Source: Sepiola atlantica (lineage: Eukaryota > Mollusca > Cephalopoda > Sepiida > Sepiolidae). From it: DNA of 64,000 nt. The notes beneath the pieces were generated by a model. The model was not told where the DNA came from, searched no databases, and was given only the letters and a program-made list of their open reading frames with translations. How positions within the stretch are numbered: position 1 is the first letter of the stretch; every line of letters starts with the position of its first letter. Positions 24,300 through 35,150 of the stretch are shown here, in pieces. The position numbers were made by a program, and so were the translations under genes. The stretch is taken from assembly GCA_963556195.1 (NCBI GenBank), contig OY744529.1, forward strand, positions 55,425,483 to 55,489,482, read 5' to 3'.

Positions 24300-24990
24300 C
24301 TAAGGAAGCTACTCATTGATGAATAGTCTCTTCAAGGGCTTCCGTTTGTGCCGAGCAAGCTGCGCAGCTATCTTTAGACACCAGCAATAGTCAGACATAA
24401 TGTTAACATCCAATCGACCTTGATAAACGTTTCTGTCGAAGACAAGAACCCAATAGCTTGGTAGACTCTTTCGACACGTTTACGTCTTGTGTTATGGCAT
24501 TGAGTTCGGCTTGGGTCAAGGGCACCAGTTGGTCGTACTCTTCTGACCTCTATTCATCACACTGGGCAGTATCAATTATGTCACTAGATTCGTAATCAGA
24601 ACTAGATTCCCTTGTGACAGTTGACACAGGTACAGGAAGATCTGTTCCATGGGGACTGACTTTATAACAGAAGGAACATCACGGCATTAAATATGATGCT
24701 TGTTCTTGCGATTGATGCCTTTTAGATTTGTCATGCAAAGTCGCAGTCGGTAAAGTGATCTTTCTCTTCTCTCCACACCATTGGAGCACCAACTGGCATA
24801 CTCTTTCTTTCATGTTACTCTAATCCCGTAACTTCTCTACACATGTTTTGCAGCAGATATGAGCAGCGAAAAACTTATCTTGGTTCCCTCGTTTTACTCA
24901 AAAGTAAGCGGAATATGAATCCTTTACAAAATACATGATTTTTGTCTGATGGAAGAACCACATATCCGCAGATGTATCAGACCATATTAG
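24300..24990 (-). pseudogene. Relic of an uncharacterised transposon-associated protein family
   Basis: Minus-strand frames give, in order: FFAAHICCKTCVEKL (about 24,832-24,880, a CxxC cysteine pair); SPHGTDLPVPVSTVT (about 24,616-24,660); an acidic Ser stretch ESSSDYESSD; LTQAELNAITQDVNVS (about 24,470-24,525); a LLGSCLRQKRL segment; then SDYCWCLK (about 24,371-24,398) with a basic tail ARHKRKPLKRLF. From memory, this order (cysteine motif, PVPHG..LPVP, acidic Ser patch, LTQ.ELNDL.RDL.LSK, and a far C-terminal DYCW.L..D..HKR) is that of a long uncharacterised protein common in arthropod, cnidarian and cephalopod genomes. Here the N-terminal third is joined directly to the last about 35 residues, so the middle is missing. 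Frameshifts and stops are present. Confidence 0.65.
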
Positions 24991-25089
24991 GGTGATTTTT
25001 ACATTTCCAACCCATTTTTCTGGACCTTAAAATAAAAATAAAAATAATTATTAAAGGTTACCCACTACCCGGTTTTGGTTTTGCAAAAC

Positions 25090-25340
25090 ACATAAACGCT
25101 TTTTAGAAAAATATGCTAGAAAAGAAATAGACTATATCAGAAAAACTAGACCTGACCCAGAAAAATAAACTGTATTTTTCAATTCATCATGCAAAAGGAT
25201 CCTAAATAAGTTGAAAACCCCTTGAACTAAAAAAATGTTTCGTAACGTAGACATATGGTTCCTGTATCTGGCCTTAAAATTTATGCTTGTCCCTCCCACG
25301 TAAAATCTTTTTAGACTAGGATTATCTTCTGGGTACACCG
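25090..25340 (-). pseudogene. PLE C, GIY-YIG nuclease fragment
   Basis: The minus-strand frame 25,132-25,338 reads FYVGGTSINFKARYRNHMST, matching the core of a PLE GIY-YIG domain (Y-[IV]-G-x-T, then F-K-x-R-Y-x-N-H with the catalytic Arg). This FK.RY.NH form differs from the nuclease in elements A and B, so it is a separate lineage. The catalytic Glu region is unrecognisable and no RT sequence is attached. Confidence 0.7.
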
Positions 25341-26060
25341 TTCACAAGTATACTATACTCTTGGTTGAACATTTTTTTGTAGCGAACAGTTATTTTTATT
25401 TCTGTAACTACACTCATTATTTCTGATATTTAAGTATATTGTGTATTACATGTGATTTTGGATATGTCTATTATGGCTTTAGATTATTTTCTAAGAGTAT
25501 TTGTACACCTATAGCTAAGCTTTATAGAATTTCTTATTAAAGATCTTATAGAGATCGTTTTAAACAGGGAAATGCCGAATTAAAAGATTAATAAACACAT
25601 TTCTAATTTTAGATTTAACCTTCAGGTAAAATAGGGTGTAAACAAAATAATTTTCCGTTTTCCATTTTCTCTTCTAAGACTCTAATTATTTCTGCTATTA
25701 TATTCAATTTTAGTGTTTAAATAGCCACTGTTTTGCAACGCGTTATTATATTTGTTACTAGTGTTAGTAAATATTTCTTAATTAGAGGAATTGTTGCCAA
25801 TTATTTAGCTGATTGATATTGGAATGTGCTTACCAATAGAAAGGGTGATTTGTGTTAGGATTAACATATAACGGATAAAAGTTATCTTTCATATATGCTT
25901 TATATGTGTTAAAGGTAACGTCTTAAAAGTTTGTGATGTTAATCTCCGCTGTAACCTTTACTTTAAGTCGTTAATAGTTCTTGGTTTTGTGTATAAATGT
26001 TTAGATTTTTTCCAGCTGAAGAATTAGTAGTGTATAGATGGACCACCATCCGTATATAAT
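25341..26060. other. AT-rich DNA, no gene recognised
   Basis: I see no coding or RNA signal. The stretch ends at the 25-bp minisatellite. Confidence 0.4.
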
Positions 26061-26285
26061 AGTCCTATATCCATAGCATTTATATAGTCTTATATCCATA
26101 GCATTTATATAGTCCTATATCCATAGCATTTATATAGTCCTATATCCATAGCATTTATATAGTCCTATATCCATAGCATTTATATAGTCCTATATCCATA
26201 GCATTTATATAGTCCTATATCCATAGCATTTATATAGTCCTATATCCATAGCATTTATATAGTCCTATATCCATAGCATTTATCT
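26061..26285. repeat. 25-bp minisatellite, 9 copies
   Basis: The unit agtcctatatccatagcatt + tatat repeats at 26,061, 26,086 and so on. The only change seen is agtctt for agtcct in copy 2. Nine ccatagcatt blocks fall at 25-bp steps from 26,071 to 26,271. Near-perfect identity implies recent expansion. Confidence 0.97.
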
Positions 26286-26639
26286 CTGCGGAATCCAGTG
26301 AGTCCATCGCTGCATCAAATTAATCAATGGAATCTTTTTTCATCCATTCATCATTATTGTTTATCAGGTCTGTCTAACGATATTTATAAATAAAATCTAT
26401 TTCTTAGTCAGTAATATCCGAGACCTTGTGGAATAACTCCTTTGTTATTGAAGGGTAATAATCCATTTACAAGTTGATCGTACTGGTAGTATTACTCCCT
26501 TGGTTAAGGTGGAGTTTTTCTTTGAAAAACTTATTTGCGTTTTCCAATTATTTTTCACTAATTTGTCCGATTTCAGATGTTGTTTTGTTGATCAGAAGAA
26601 TTAGGGAAATAATCGGTTGGGTTTTAAATTTTTACATAT

Positions 26640-26817
26640 TATTTATGTAAACATTGTTAAAAATAACAGAATTCGTCTGTTTAATTATACCTTTAAAATT
26701 TTTAAAATTTTTCTGATGTTTTTTATGTATTAAAACCAAAAAGAATTAGTAAAGGCCCCATAGGTATTACGAACGTTTTCGATTCTTCGTGGAATAATCT
26801 TCAGGTGTCAAAAGTAA
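26640..26817 (-). pseudogene. PLE D, minus-strand fragment with terminus-like motif
   Basis: On the minus strand 26,655-26,775 matches the plus-strand sequence at 27,236-27,350: shared blocks are acctatggg, ggtataattaaaca, and ctgttatttttaacaatgtt. Upstream on the same strand (26,774-26,817) lies ctgaaga...cgaaaacgtt, a decayed version of the ctgatga/gaaac motif of PLE termini. It has stops in all frames. Confidence 0.55.
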
Positions 26818-27039
26818 ATGAACAAAATAACTGGGGAAAGCAGAGGATTTTTAAAACGACGGCGGCGAAACGCAACCAAACTTCAGATTAGAAGAAAACA
26901 CCATGAAATATATTGTACACAGATACATATCCACAATTGACAACAATAATAAAATTAGACTCATTATTTAATATAAGAAATTTAAAACTGAAAATCTGGT
27001 AGTAAAAGACAACTCTCCCCATCCCAAAAAAAACACTAG

Positions 27040-27420
27040 AAAGGACCAATGTTAGGAGAATGTAACTCCCATAATAATAATAATAAAGCGAATATCTACA
27101 TTGGTTTTACAACCACTATCCTATCAATGCATCTTGTAAACTATAGCTTAATTTACCAACATGCCCAAAACATAACTGCCCTCCCTTTGCTTTAAAATAC
27201 ATTCTAGGTAACAACACTAAAATAATACATTCCGAAACCTATGGGACATTTATTAATATTTTTAATTTTAATAAAAAATCAGAAATATTGAAAACAGGTA
27301 TAATTAAACATACGGACTCTGTTATTTTTAACAATGTTTGCATTACTGAGAAAATGCTGCCTAAATACACACAATTCATGTATATGAATAACTGCGAAAG
27401 TTGGGCTCATTTCTCACGCG
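27040..27420 (+). pseudogene. PLE D', GIY-YIG nuclease fragment
   Basis: The plus strand reads ANIYIGFTTTILS (about 27,092-27,130), a GIY-YIG Tyr-Ile-Gly turn followed by the Thr-rich T-T-T-x-L-S region. It continues to a C-terminal part about ILKTGIIKHTDSV (27,285-27,330). It is inverted relative to the related fragment at 26,640-26,817, with about 460 bp between the matching arms. There are multiple frameshifts and no RT domain. Confidence 0.6.
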
Positions 27421-28379
27421 AACGGTAAAGTCAAAACGGCCTATTTCCAATGAAATCAACTTATTTATAACGCGCACACTCTTTTTTATATACCGTTTAT
27501 ATAGATGTGATATCAGATTCGCAGGGTAAACTAATTTGCATATTAGTTCTGTAAAAGTTAATTTTTATTAATTAACTATTATTTGGTATTGGTTTTTAAG
27601 TTAATAATTTAAAAAAATTTAATAACAAATGTTCTGTTTCGCAATATTGTTTTATTTTTCTGCATTTGTGTTCAAACGTTTTCTAACGTCGTCCAAATGT
27701 TTGAAACATCGGTCACTCTCAAGAAAAAGCGACCTACTCGATTTTTCTAAATTGCCAGTGAAAAGACAAATATGTTTCTTCTATCTCTTTTTTTTATTTA
27801 GGTCACATTTAAAAGGTAAATAAATGTTTTGAAATTACCAAAATGTTAACGTTTCGTGTTTGAAAGGTTTGTTATTTTTAACTAGCAGGGCTACTCGGTA
27901 TTGCTCGGGGGAATAGTTTTTATTTTTATCAATAACGATTGATTTCCTACTGTTGTCACATGCGAGATAATTCTTAATATACCAACCGAAAACAACTAAT
28001 CGAAGTGAAACTTACACCCCCCAAAAAACCCAATCCCCAACAACAACAACAAAAATAAAAAATAAACAAATACGCGAGTTATGTTACATTATACTTTTTT
28101 CAATGGGCTTGCAGGTCTTTTAATCAGCGCTTCTCGAAACACGAAACTTTAGAAATAACAGGAAAGTCCTCGGAAGCGCCGACCAAGGCTCGTCTCATAA
28201 AATCGATTTAAAGTTCTTAATATCTTTCAGAGATGCATGAATAATAACAGTTTTTAACAACGTCTCAACATTTTACACTTTCATAATCGTTCTTAACTTT
28301 TTTTCTCGTAATTATATAAATGTATATAACCTTTAGACTTTTCTCTGTTCATTCTTTAAATTACATCAAACAATTTTTT

Positions 28380-28465
28380 TTTTAAACACTTTTCTTTTTA
28401 AACACTTTTCTTTTTAAACACTGTTCTCTTTAAACACTGTTCTCTTTAAACATATTTTCTCATTA
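28380..28465. repeat. 16-bp tandem repeat, about 5 copies
   Basis: Degenerate copies of tttttaaacacttttc / ctttaaacactgttct in tandem. Confidence 0.8.
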
Positions 28466-29522
28466 AACACATTTTTTAAAAAAACATTTAGTACACTTTT
28501 TCTTTCTTTTTTAACTGTCACATATTTTATTTTCACTTTATCAAATTAGGACCCGAAAATGTTCAATTGTACACAAACAGTTACCTTATCGTTTTTTCTT
28601 CGTCTACTGGTCGTCGTCGATATCTGTGTCGTGGGTTTCATTACGTTTCTGGCTGTGATCGATTCTGTTGCCTTTGTTCTATGGACAAACTTTGTTTTCA
28701 TGCAGAAGACAAAACTCGGAGACAGGTTTTTCTTAGAGAGAGATTCAATTATTTTATTCATCTGTATTGTGCTGTGGAGAGATTTCCATCCATTCGTCCA
28801 ACTTCATTCTTCACTCATTCATACTTTTTGTTGTGGGGTGCGACGGATGCATGGGGATATATGTCGGATCTCATTCGAGATCCAGACCATAACCTTTTAG
28901 ACCATTTTCTCATGGGTCCGCTTGCTTTCAGGACGAGCGGCTACATAGTTGATCTTATCGTTGTGAGCTCCCAAAGCGTTCTCTTTCAAAAACTCCAGTT
29001 TTCGAGAAAAACAAATGACATAACAGACACTTGCCTCGCGTCGGCCAATCAGATACTACATTAAACAATCGTTCCATATTCGACCTTCTTCGACCGGAGA
29101 TTTTCTGTGTCGGTGCCGAATTTGTCACTTTCTTATGGTTTGACAAAATGTATCACTCACAACAATCCCCTCCAGTGCATGTCAGCTTGGCCCGCACTTA
29201 TCGTCTCAACTGACTCCAGCCATAATTCATACTAGCTAACTTAATCGTTTCCAAAAATATGGGGCCTCACCCATAATATAACAGTTACATCTGTCTAAAA
29301 AAATACCCGAGTAAAGTAAAAAAAAAAAAAACGCGAAATAAGTTTAATTAACAAACTAATTTCATCTTTCTGGCGCTCTCTTTCTCTCGCATTTTCTTTT
29401 TCTCCTGTTTACGACGCCGTATTATTATGTTATTGCTTTTTTTATTACTGTTTGAAGCAATAGTTTCGTCGATAGTAAAAGATAAAATGAGATGCACTTT
29501 AACCTTTTTTCTGTTTGTCATT

Positions 29523-29642
<120 letters not shown>

Positions 29643-30279
29643 CTAGCGGAACTTGTGGGAATTACACGGTGATGTTTACATTAAACTATACACTTAACTG
29701 TTAGTAATAATATTCCTTTTGAAGTAATAAATATCTGCCAGGATTAATATTATTTTCTTCTTTCTTTCTCTATTAATATACCATTGTAGGGATTTAATTC
29801 ATTTAAATAGAACCAATAGTTTCTGTCTTATTATCGTAAAATAATTGCCAGGAAATATTCTTCAAATCAATAAAACGAACGTCATTCTTTGAAATGTATG
29901 TATTTAAAATTATATTGTTTTAGTCGAGCGGACAATCATATTCGATTTTGGAATAAATTATTTTAAGATGGGTAAAGCCATAATTACCGAGAAATAGGTA
30001 TGCCTTTATTACTAAAACAATGTTAAAATTCACAAGAAGTAATGTATTTGTTGAGATTAAAAATATGTTTTCTTGTTTTTACCTTTTAAAAACTGAGTTA
30101 AAAGAAAAGAACTTGCTTGTTAAGTTTTTTCGGACTCTGCTTTGTCAGAAACAACGGCTAAGAGATGATATGGTGACTTTAAACGCGATCGTACAGACAC
30201 AAATGATGTTAAATGCTCAGCCTGGCCAAATTCGACAGTTGTTCCGGAATACATAACAAAATGTTCACAAACTCGTTTG

Positions 30280-30860
30280 GGCCGATCGTGACTTGAAGTT
30301 GTGTGCACAGGAAGTAACGATATAAGAAGGTAGTGTATTCACTATTTTGCCTGACAATTTGTCAATGAGAAAGCCGTTTTGAAAGTTGCCACCGCGTTTT
30401 CTCACGGTCAATCTAAACCAACAATGCGTCGACGATTCAAGGCGTTGTTTCCAACTTCTTCAATGCAACAAACGGGAATGGTTGCATCACTATGGGACAA
30501 TAAATGAAAACTCCGGAGTAAAATCGACAGTCAGCTGAGTGGGCAGCAGCAGGTGAAGCCGTCCAAAGCGACCAAAGCCGAACACATCAGAAGGCAATGT
30601 TTTGGTCTCCATATTTTATATTCGCATGATATTTTATTCGTTAAAAATAGAAGAACCACTAATAGCGAATATTGATGCTTTTGAAGAAAGAATTCACTCC
30701 CACATCGCTACAAATGATGAATGAAGAAGAATGCCCTCTTACACTAAGGCAATTGCACTTCACTTAAATACGCATCATATTCTCCAGATCTGTTATCCAG
30801 TGACTACTGGCTGTTTTCAGACCTCAAAAGAATAGTTTAATGGATATAAAATTCGTGAGA
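30280..30860 (+). pseudogene. mariner-type transposase relic
   Basis: Plus-strand frames show pieces of a mariner DDE/D transposase in order: LKLCAQE near 30,293; WLHHYGT near 30,478; QSAEWAAAGE near 30,530; SRPKRPK near 30,555; then YSPDLLSSDYWLFSDLK near 30,780-30,830. The last corresponds to the third catalytic Asp region (PDL.PSDY.LF) of the family. The pieces lie in different frames with stops and a shortened middle, so it is a dead, deleted copy. I could not find its terminal inverted repeats. The ORF at 30,020-30,256 just upstream may include unrelated sequence. Confidence 0.8.
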
Positions 30861-30896
30861 GGTATATAGATGCCAAGCAGTGTAATCAGTGTATCG

Positions 30897-30900
<4 letters not shown>

Positions 30901-30965
<65 letters not shown>
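30901..30965. repeat. (AT)n microsatellite
   Basis: Pure AT. It replaces the 5' part of the SINE that follows. Confidence 0.95.
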
Positions 30966-30966
<1 letters not shown>

Positions 30967-31100
30967 TGTTAGCTCGATGGAGGAGTTTCAATCCCGGCTT
31001 GAGGTACTAACTGGTCTAGCCGAACTGAAAAGCTGTGATACAGCGAAACAGTCTGTATGTGGATGACTATATGAAGCTTGCCTTTCTTGGGTAGAGCTTA
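30966..31100 (+). mobile_element. tRNA-derived SINE, 5'-truncated
   Basis: Begins inside the tRNA-like head (ctgttagctcgatgg), then the B-box position gagtttcaatcccgg, aactggtctagccgaactga, aagctgtgatacagcgaaac, agtctgtatgtggatgacta, and ends ttgggtagagctta. Close to the copy at 33,897 but lacks its first about 50 bp, which are replaced by (AT)n. Confidence 0.85.
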
Positions 31101-31685
31101 TTTGACTGAATCTATGTAGCTAGCTCTAAACTGATGAGCTTAAAAGACAGCAGTTCAGTTGTAAGCTTCGTATCGAAATGAGCTAAATAGACATTTAAAG
31201 GCTAATTATGTAACTTTAGTGAAGTAAAAAAATTACCCTCAACTGAATTCGAATTTTTATAAATAACTTATAAAACTTATTAACTATTATAAGAAATATT
31301 ACCGAATTAAAATTTATAAATGTCCACACAACTTTTAGGATGTACTAGCTTCGCACTGAAAAATTCAAAATGGCGTACTACTGGTTTCCCCCACATGTGA
31401 GTTTGCTCTTTTCTTTGTTTTTTGTTTGATTTCACTCCAAAATGAACCACTGTATAGGGTAGTTTTTTTTCAAGACACTTTAATCCAAGAACTTTTTACT
31501 CTTTGTGAACTTCTCTGGTGATTTTGTAGTGTTGCAGAGACGATATTGACATAAAAATGTTGTTTGGCCCACGACAAATGAAACGGACCGTAAAAATATA
31601 TCTCACAGAAATGTTTTTTGGAAATGTGAAGAAATAAAAATTCAAATAATAAAATAAAACATAGTTATTGGAATATAAAATGAAC

Positions 31686-31688
<3 letters not shown>

Positions 31689-31754
<66 letters not shown>
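31689..31754. repeat. (AT)n microsatellite
   Basis: Pure alternating AT; explains the Ile-Tyr ORF on the minus strand. Confidence 0.95.
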
Positions 31755-31756
<2 letters not shown>

Positions 31757-31859
31757 TCTGTTGTTACTAATTGACAATCATCGAGATGAATCTTTTAAAG
31801 AGACTGCAAGGTAAAAAAGGCACTGATAGTATATGGTAATACATATATTGTCATTAATG

Positions 31860-31861
<2 letters not shown>

Positions 31862-31910
<49 letters not shown>
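31862..31910. repeat. (AT)n microsatellite
   Basis: Pure alternating AT. Confidence 0.95.
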
Positions 31911-31914
<4 letters not shown>

Positions 31915-32397
31915 GTGTCTGTGATTTTGTAAAAATAATGCATCCGGCATTGTCCTAGAGCAAAAAATAAATAAATAAAAAATAGAAATGTATATTTTGG
32001 CCATTTTATCCTCACTACTTATTTGAAAAAATAAAGAAATCAAACAAGACATTTACTTGATATCGTGCCATTCGAACTCAAAACATGTAGGTTTTCAACA
32101 AAAACGTTACTACTACACATGATAAGTCAATACAATGAAATGGCGAATTTTAGTTTGTACTCTTTTCAGTAAACCAATTAAATCTTATATGTGCATGCAA
32201 ACAGACAAAGCAAGAACGAAAAACTTTAAAATAGTATTTTGATTGATTGATAGATGTATTTATGCTAATATGTATTTCACTACATACACAGGTGTGAGTC
32301 TACCTTCATATGTGTGTGTGTTCATTTTTTCCTAGTAATATGGATCCGATAATTATGAGATGTGAGCATTTCGTTGTATAATATACAAATAGCATCA

Positions 32398-32480
32398 TGC
32401 ACACACACGCATTTGTTCATGTGCACGCACGCATTTGTTCATGCACACACACGCATTTGTTCATATGCACGCACGCATCT
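32398..32480. repeat. 22-bp minisatellite, about 4 copies
   Basis: Tandem units of the form cacgcatttgttcatgtgca with gcacgcacgcat and acacacacgcat variants. Confidence 0.85.
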
Positions 32481-33149
32481 ATATAGTTCGCTAAACAAAG
32501 TAGTTCGGTCAAGGGTCGGTATGTGTTCGAGGCATCGGACGAGCGTAGCAATGTTTGGTATTTATTAAATAAAATGTTAATTTGAAGACTAATTCCGATG
32601 TGGCAAATCATGCCACGTCTAATCGTCTTGTGGTTGTTCTGTGTGAAATCTGAGTAAAATATGGCCGGAAACTATAAGTTTCTTTTTTCAAACAATGTGA
32701 ATTCACAAAAATTACTGAACAATAAGCGGCGGTGGAAATTACATCTAATCTTGGAATTGTTACAAAATCACGAGAAAATCAAAATATATAGCTACACTGA
32801 TGACTGTTATTGAAAATGTAACATATGTCTGTGGATACTAAATATTTATTAAAAGGTCATTTTTAAGCTCACTTCAATTCGAGCAAGTCGGGAGCAATAT
32901 GAAACGTTCTATTTAAGCAACATTGCAAAAGTTCTTTCCCCTTGAAGACAGAATATTTGAATATTCTCTGAAACTTACTTTATTCATAACTATCTACGAT
33001 GTGGGTGTATTTCTTACAATTAAACTACTACAACTGCTGCTAATAGTAAACCATAAATTCGTATGAATCAACACGGTACAACTTTGTTGACCGCCGCTTG
33101 ATTTTGTTGTTGGCATTTTTGCAGGAGGAACAACATAAAGGTTGCCATC

Positions 33150-33222
33150 ATGAAAGTGATTCTATTGGACACACCCAGGTCGTCAGTCCGCATGGTTATC
33201 CACTTAACCACCACCACCTCTC
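33150..33222 (-). mobile_element. tRNA-like SINE head, relic
   Basis: On the minus strand gtggttaagtggataaccat then gcggactgacgacctgggtg looks like the A-box arm and anticodon arm of a tRNA. The B box is eroded (gtgtccaatag). It differs from the SINE at 33,897, so it would be another family. No body or tail was recognised. Confidence 0.4.
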
Positions 33223-33582
33223 TAATAATAACATACTAAAATCTACTGGTTAATATTGACCCATAGTTGGCATGAAGGACGTAATATAATGCGAAATACT
33301 CACCACGGTGTTTTTAAAAAGCCGCAACAGACTAAAAGTCGCCATTTACTGGAAATGATTTATCTACTAAAATCCAGATGATTTGGTTGTATTTTAGAAT
33401 TTATTTTAATTCGATTGACTAAACTTTAATGACTTTTAATGACTTTTCTAAGAAGAAAATGTCTATTAATCTACCTCATTGTTTTCCTCACCCCCCCTCT
33501 TCTAATAAAAAATGAGGGCTTCTAATTTTTAAACAAACGAACCTAGAGATTCAAATTAAGAATGAAATATCTATCTATAGTT

Positions 33583-33585
<3 letters not shown>

Positions 33586-33655
<70 letters not shown>
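33586..33655. repeat. (AT)n microsatellite
   Basis: Pure alternating AT, 30 bp before a foldback element. Confidence 0.95.
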
Positions 33656-33659
<4 letters not shown>

Positions 33660-33685
33660 TTTTTGAATATGAGATGATACATAAT

Positions 33686-33881
33686 TATTTCCGCAATCAG
33701 ATAACGCCGCAACCCACAAACCATGAAATTAACAAACCGGGAGGCCGAGAGTCGAGTTTCGCTCTCCTTTGGGCTCATCAGTAGAACATATCCGAACTCA
33801 AGATTCGAAACTCGAGTCTAGGACTCTCAGTTTGTGGCTTCTATGGTTTGTGGTCTGCGGCGTTGTCTTATTGTGGAAATA
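33686..33881. mobile_element. 196-bp foldback (MITE-like) element
   Basis: The left end tatttccgcaatcagataac then gccgcaacccacaaaccat is inverted at the right end (atggtttgtggtctgcggcg then ttgtcttattgtggaaata), about 40 bp per arm with a few mismatches. A second inverted pair, gagtcgagtttcg and cgaaactcgagtc, lies inside. It has no coding capacity. It fits a foldback transposon whose terminal repeats take up most of its length. Confidence 0.75.
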
Positions 33882-33896
33882 TAGCTTATTCGTAAG

Positions 33897-34085
33897 TATA
33901 TCACTTACATTCAGTCAGTATCGCATAATAGCGAAGGGATAGAGGTGCCGACTGTCAGCTCGACAGCTGAGTTTCAATCCCGGCTTGAGGCACTAACTGG
34001 TCTAGCCGCACTGAAAAGCTGTGATACAACGAAATAGTCTGTATGTAGATTACTATACAAAGCTCCCTTTTCTTGGGTAGAGCTT
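33897..34085 (+). mobile_element. tRNA-derived SINE, near full length
   Basis: tatatcacttacattcagtc leads into the A-box region tagcgaagggatagaggtgc, then cgactgtcagctcg, the B-box position gagtttcaatcccgg, aactggtctagccgcactga, aagctgtgatacaacgaaat, and a tail ttcttgggtagagcttattt. The A box resembles TRGCNNAGYNGG; the B box keeps ttcaatcc of GGTTCRANTCC. This is the longest copy here. Polymerase III transcription is inferred from these boxes. Confidence 0.85.
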
Positions 34086-34156
34086 ATTTCTAAGGATATC
34101 GCCAACTTTTATTAGGTTTAAGGCATAGCTCATTGTGTAAAACATATTCGACATTG

Positions 34157-34300
34157 AGATATCACTTACATTCAGTCAGTGTCGTAAGATAGCGCAGGGG
34201 TAGAGGCGCCGACTGTCAGCTTGACGGTTGAGTTTCAATTGAAGCACTAACTGGTCTAGCCACACTGTGTTACAGCGAAACAGTATGTATGTGGATGACT
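34157..34300 (+). mobile_element. tRNA-derived SINE, second tandem copy
   Basis: Repeats gatatcacttacattcagtc, tagcgcaggggtagaggcgc, ggttgagtttcaatt, actggtctagcc and cagtatgtatgtggatgact, about 70 bp after the previous copy and in the same orientation. It lacks about 13 bp around the B box and part of the actgaaaagc block. Its A box is closer to the tRNA consensus than that of the first copy. Confidence 0.85.
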
Positions 34301-34319
34301 ATCCCATCCATAAGAAAAA

Positions 34320-35150
34320 TCATCTCTACAGAGCCCAAAGCAATAGTAAATTCAAAGGGGAATTTCAAAATCGAATCCCTCGTATATGAAGCCACCGTCA
34401 CGAACCCTAACTAGCGGCAGGGCAGAAAAATATATAGGCATGACACGGGGAAGCTTTAAGCAAAGATTGTACGCACACAGAAACATCTTAAAATGCAAAA
34501 ACAAGGCAAATAGGCACTTGCGACCAGGATATGGTAACTTAGTGATGAAAAGACAACCTTCACCATCAAATGGAAAGTAATAGAGAGAAACCATCCTTTT
34601 TTCCAGCCATAAATATATGTATTCTGTGTGATGCGGAAAAAATACAATATATTAAAGGCTATTATTGACCCAAATTCAATCTGTTTGAACATTAGATATG
34701 CAATTTTTAAAGGCTGCCTACTTATAAATTGGACTTACCAATACACATAAAGGCCTAGCAACCCCCCTCTGCCCAATACATAACCCCATAATTGCCCCAC
34801 TAAATACCGACTTCCACTCCGGAAAATCCTCCAACTTATCACCCCTCATAAATATAAATAAAAAATAGGAATACATATTTTAATCGGCCTATATCCACAC
34901 CACTAGTGAAAACCAATAATTTACACCACGTAAATATGAAATAATAACTTTTCCAATAATAATTCTTGCAGTTATTAAGAGGGCAACACCCCCATTTCAC
35001 ATTATTATTACTACCATGAGATTCAATCTTGCCGACCTAATCCTTGCTCCTTGCTCTTATCTCTAAACCAGACTTAATCAGTATACCAATATTATTACTC
35101 CCATAAGCCTTCAATATACCTTAGTTAATAATGTTTAATCCTGATTTCAG
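34320..35150 (+). pseudogene. PLE E, GIY-YIG nuclease and C-terminal tail
   Basis: Plus-strand pieces are FKIESLVYEATVT (about 34,363-34,400), KYIGMTRGSFKQRLYAHRN (about 34,428-34,485: the Tyr-Ile-Gly turn, catalytic Arg in KQRLYAH), TIKWKVIERNHPF (about 34,560-34,600; the Glu after Val-Ile fits the catalytic Glu) and a Cys pair INICILCDAEK (about 34,606-34,640). This VYEA...YIGMT...FK.R form differs from elements A and B. Frameshifts separate the pieces. A Pro/Thr-rich C-terminal stretch follows to about 34,850. No RT is attached, which fits either 5' truncation (the nuclease is C-terminal) or a lone nuclease fragment. Confidence 0.75.

Larger units (their letters stand above)
31101..33140. 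other. AT-rich DNA with microsatellites, no gene
   Basis: No coding sequence recognised. It contains two (AT)n tracts and a short CA-rich minisatellite, listed separately. Confidence 0.5.

Noticed and set aside
28567..29064. 165-codon plus-strand ORF overlapped by other frames on both strands
   Set aside because: It has no recognisable domain, signal or splice context, and competing frames are of similar length. A decayed repeat in less AT-rich DNA explains it as well.
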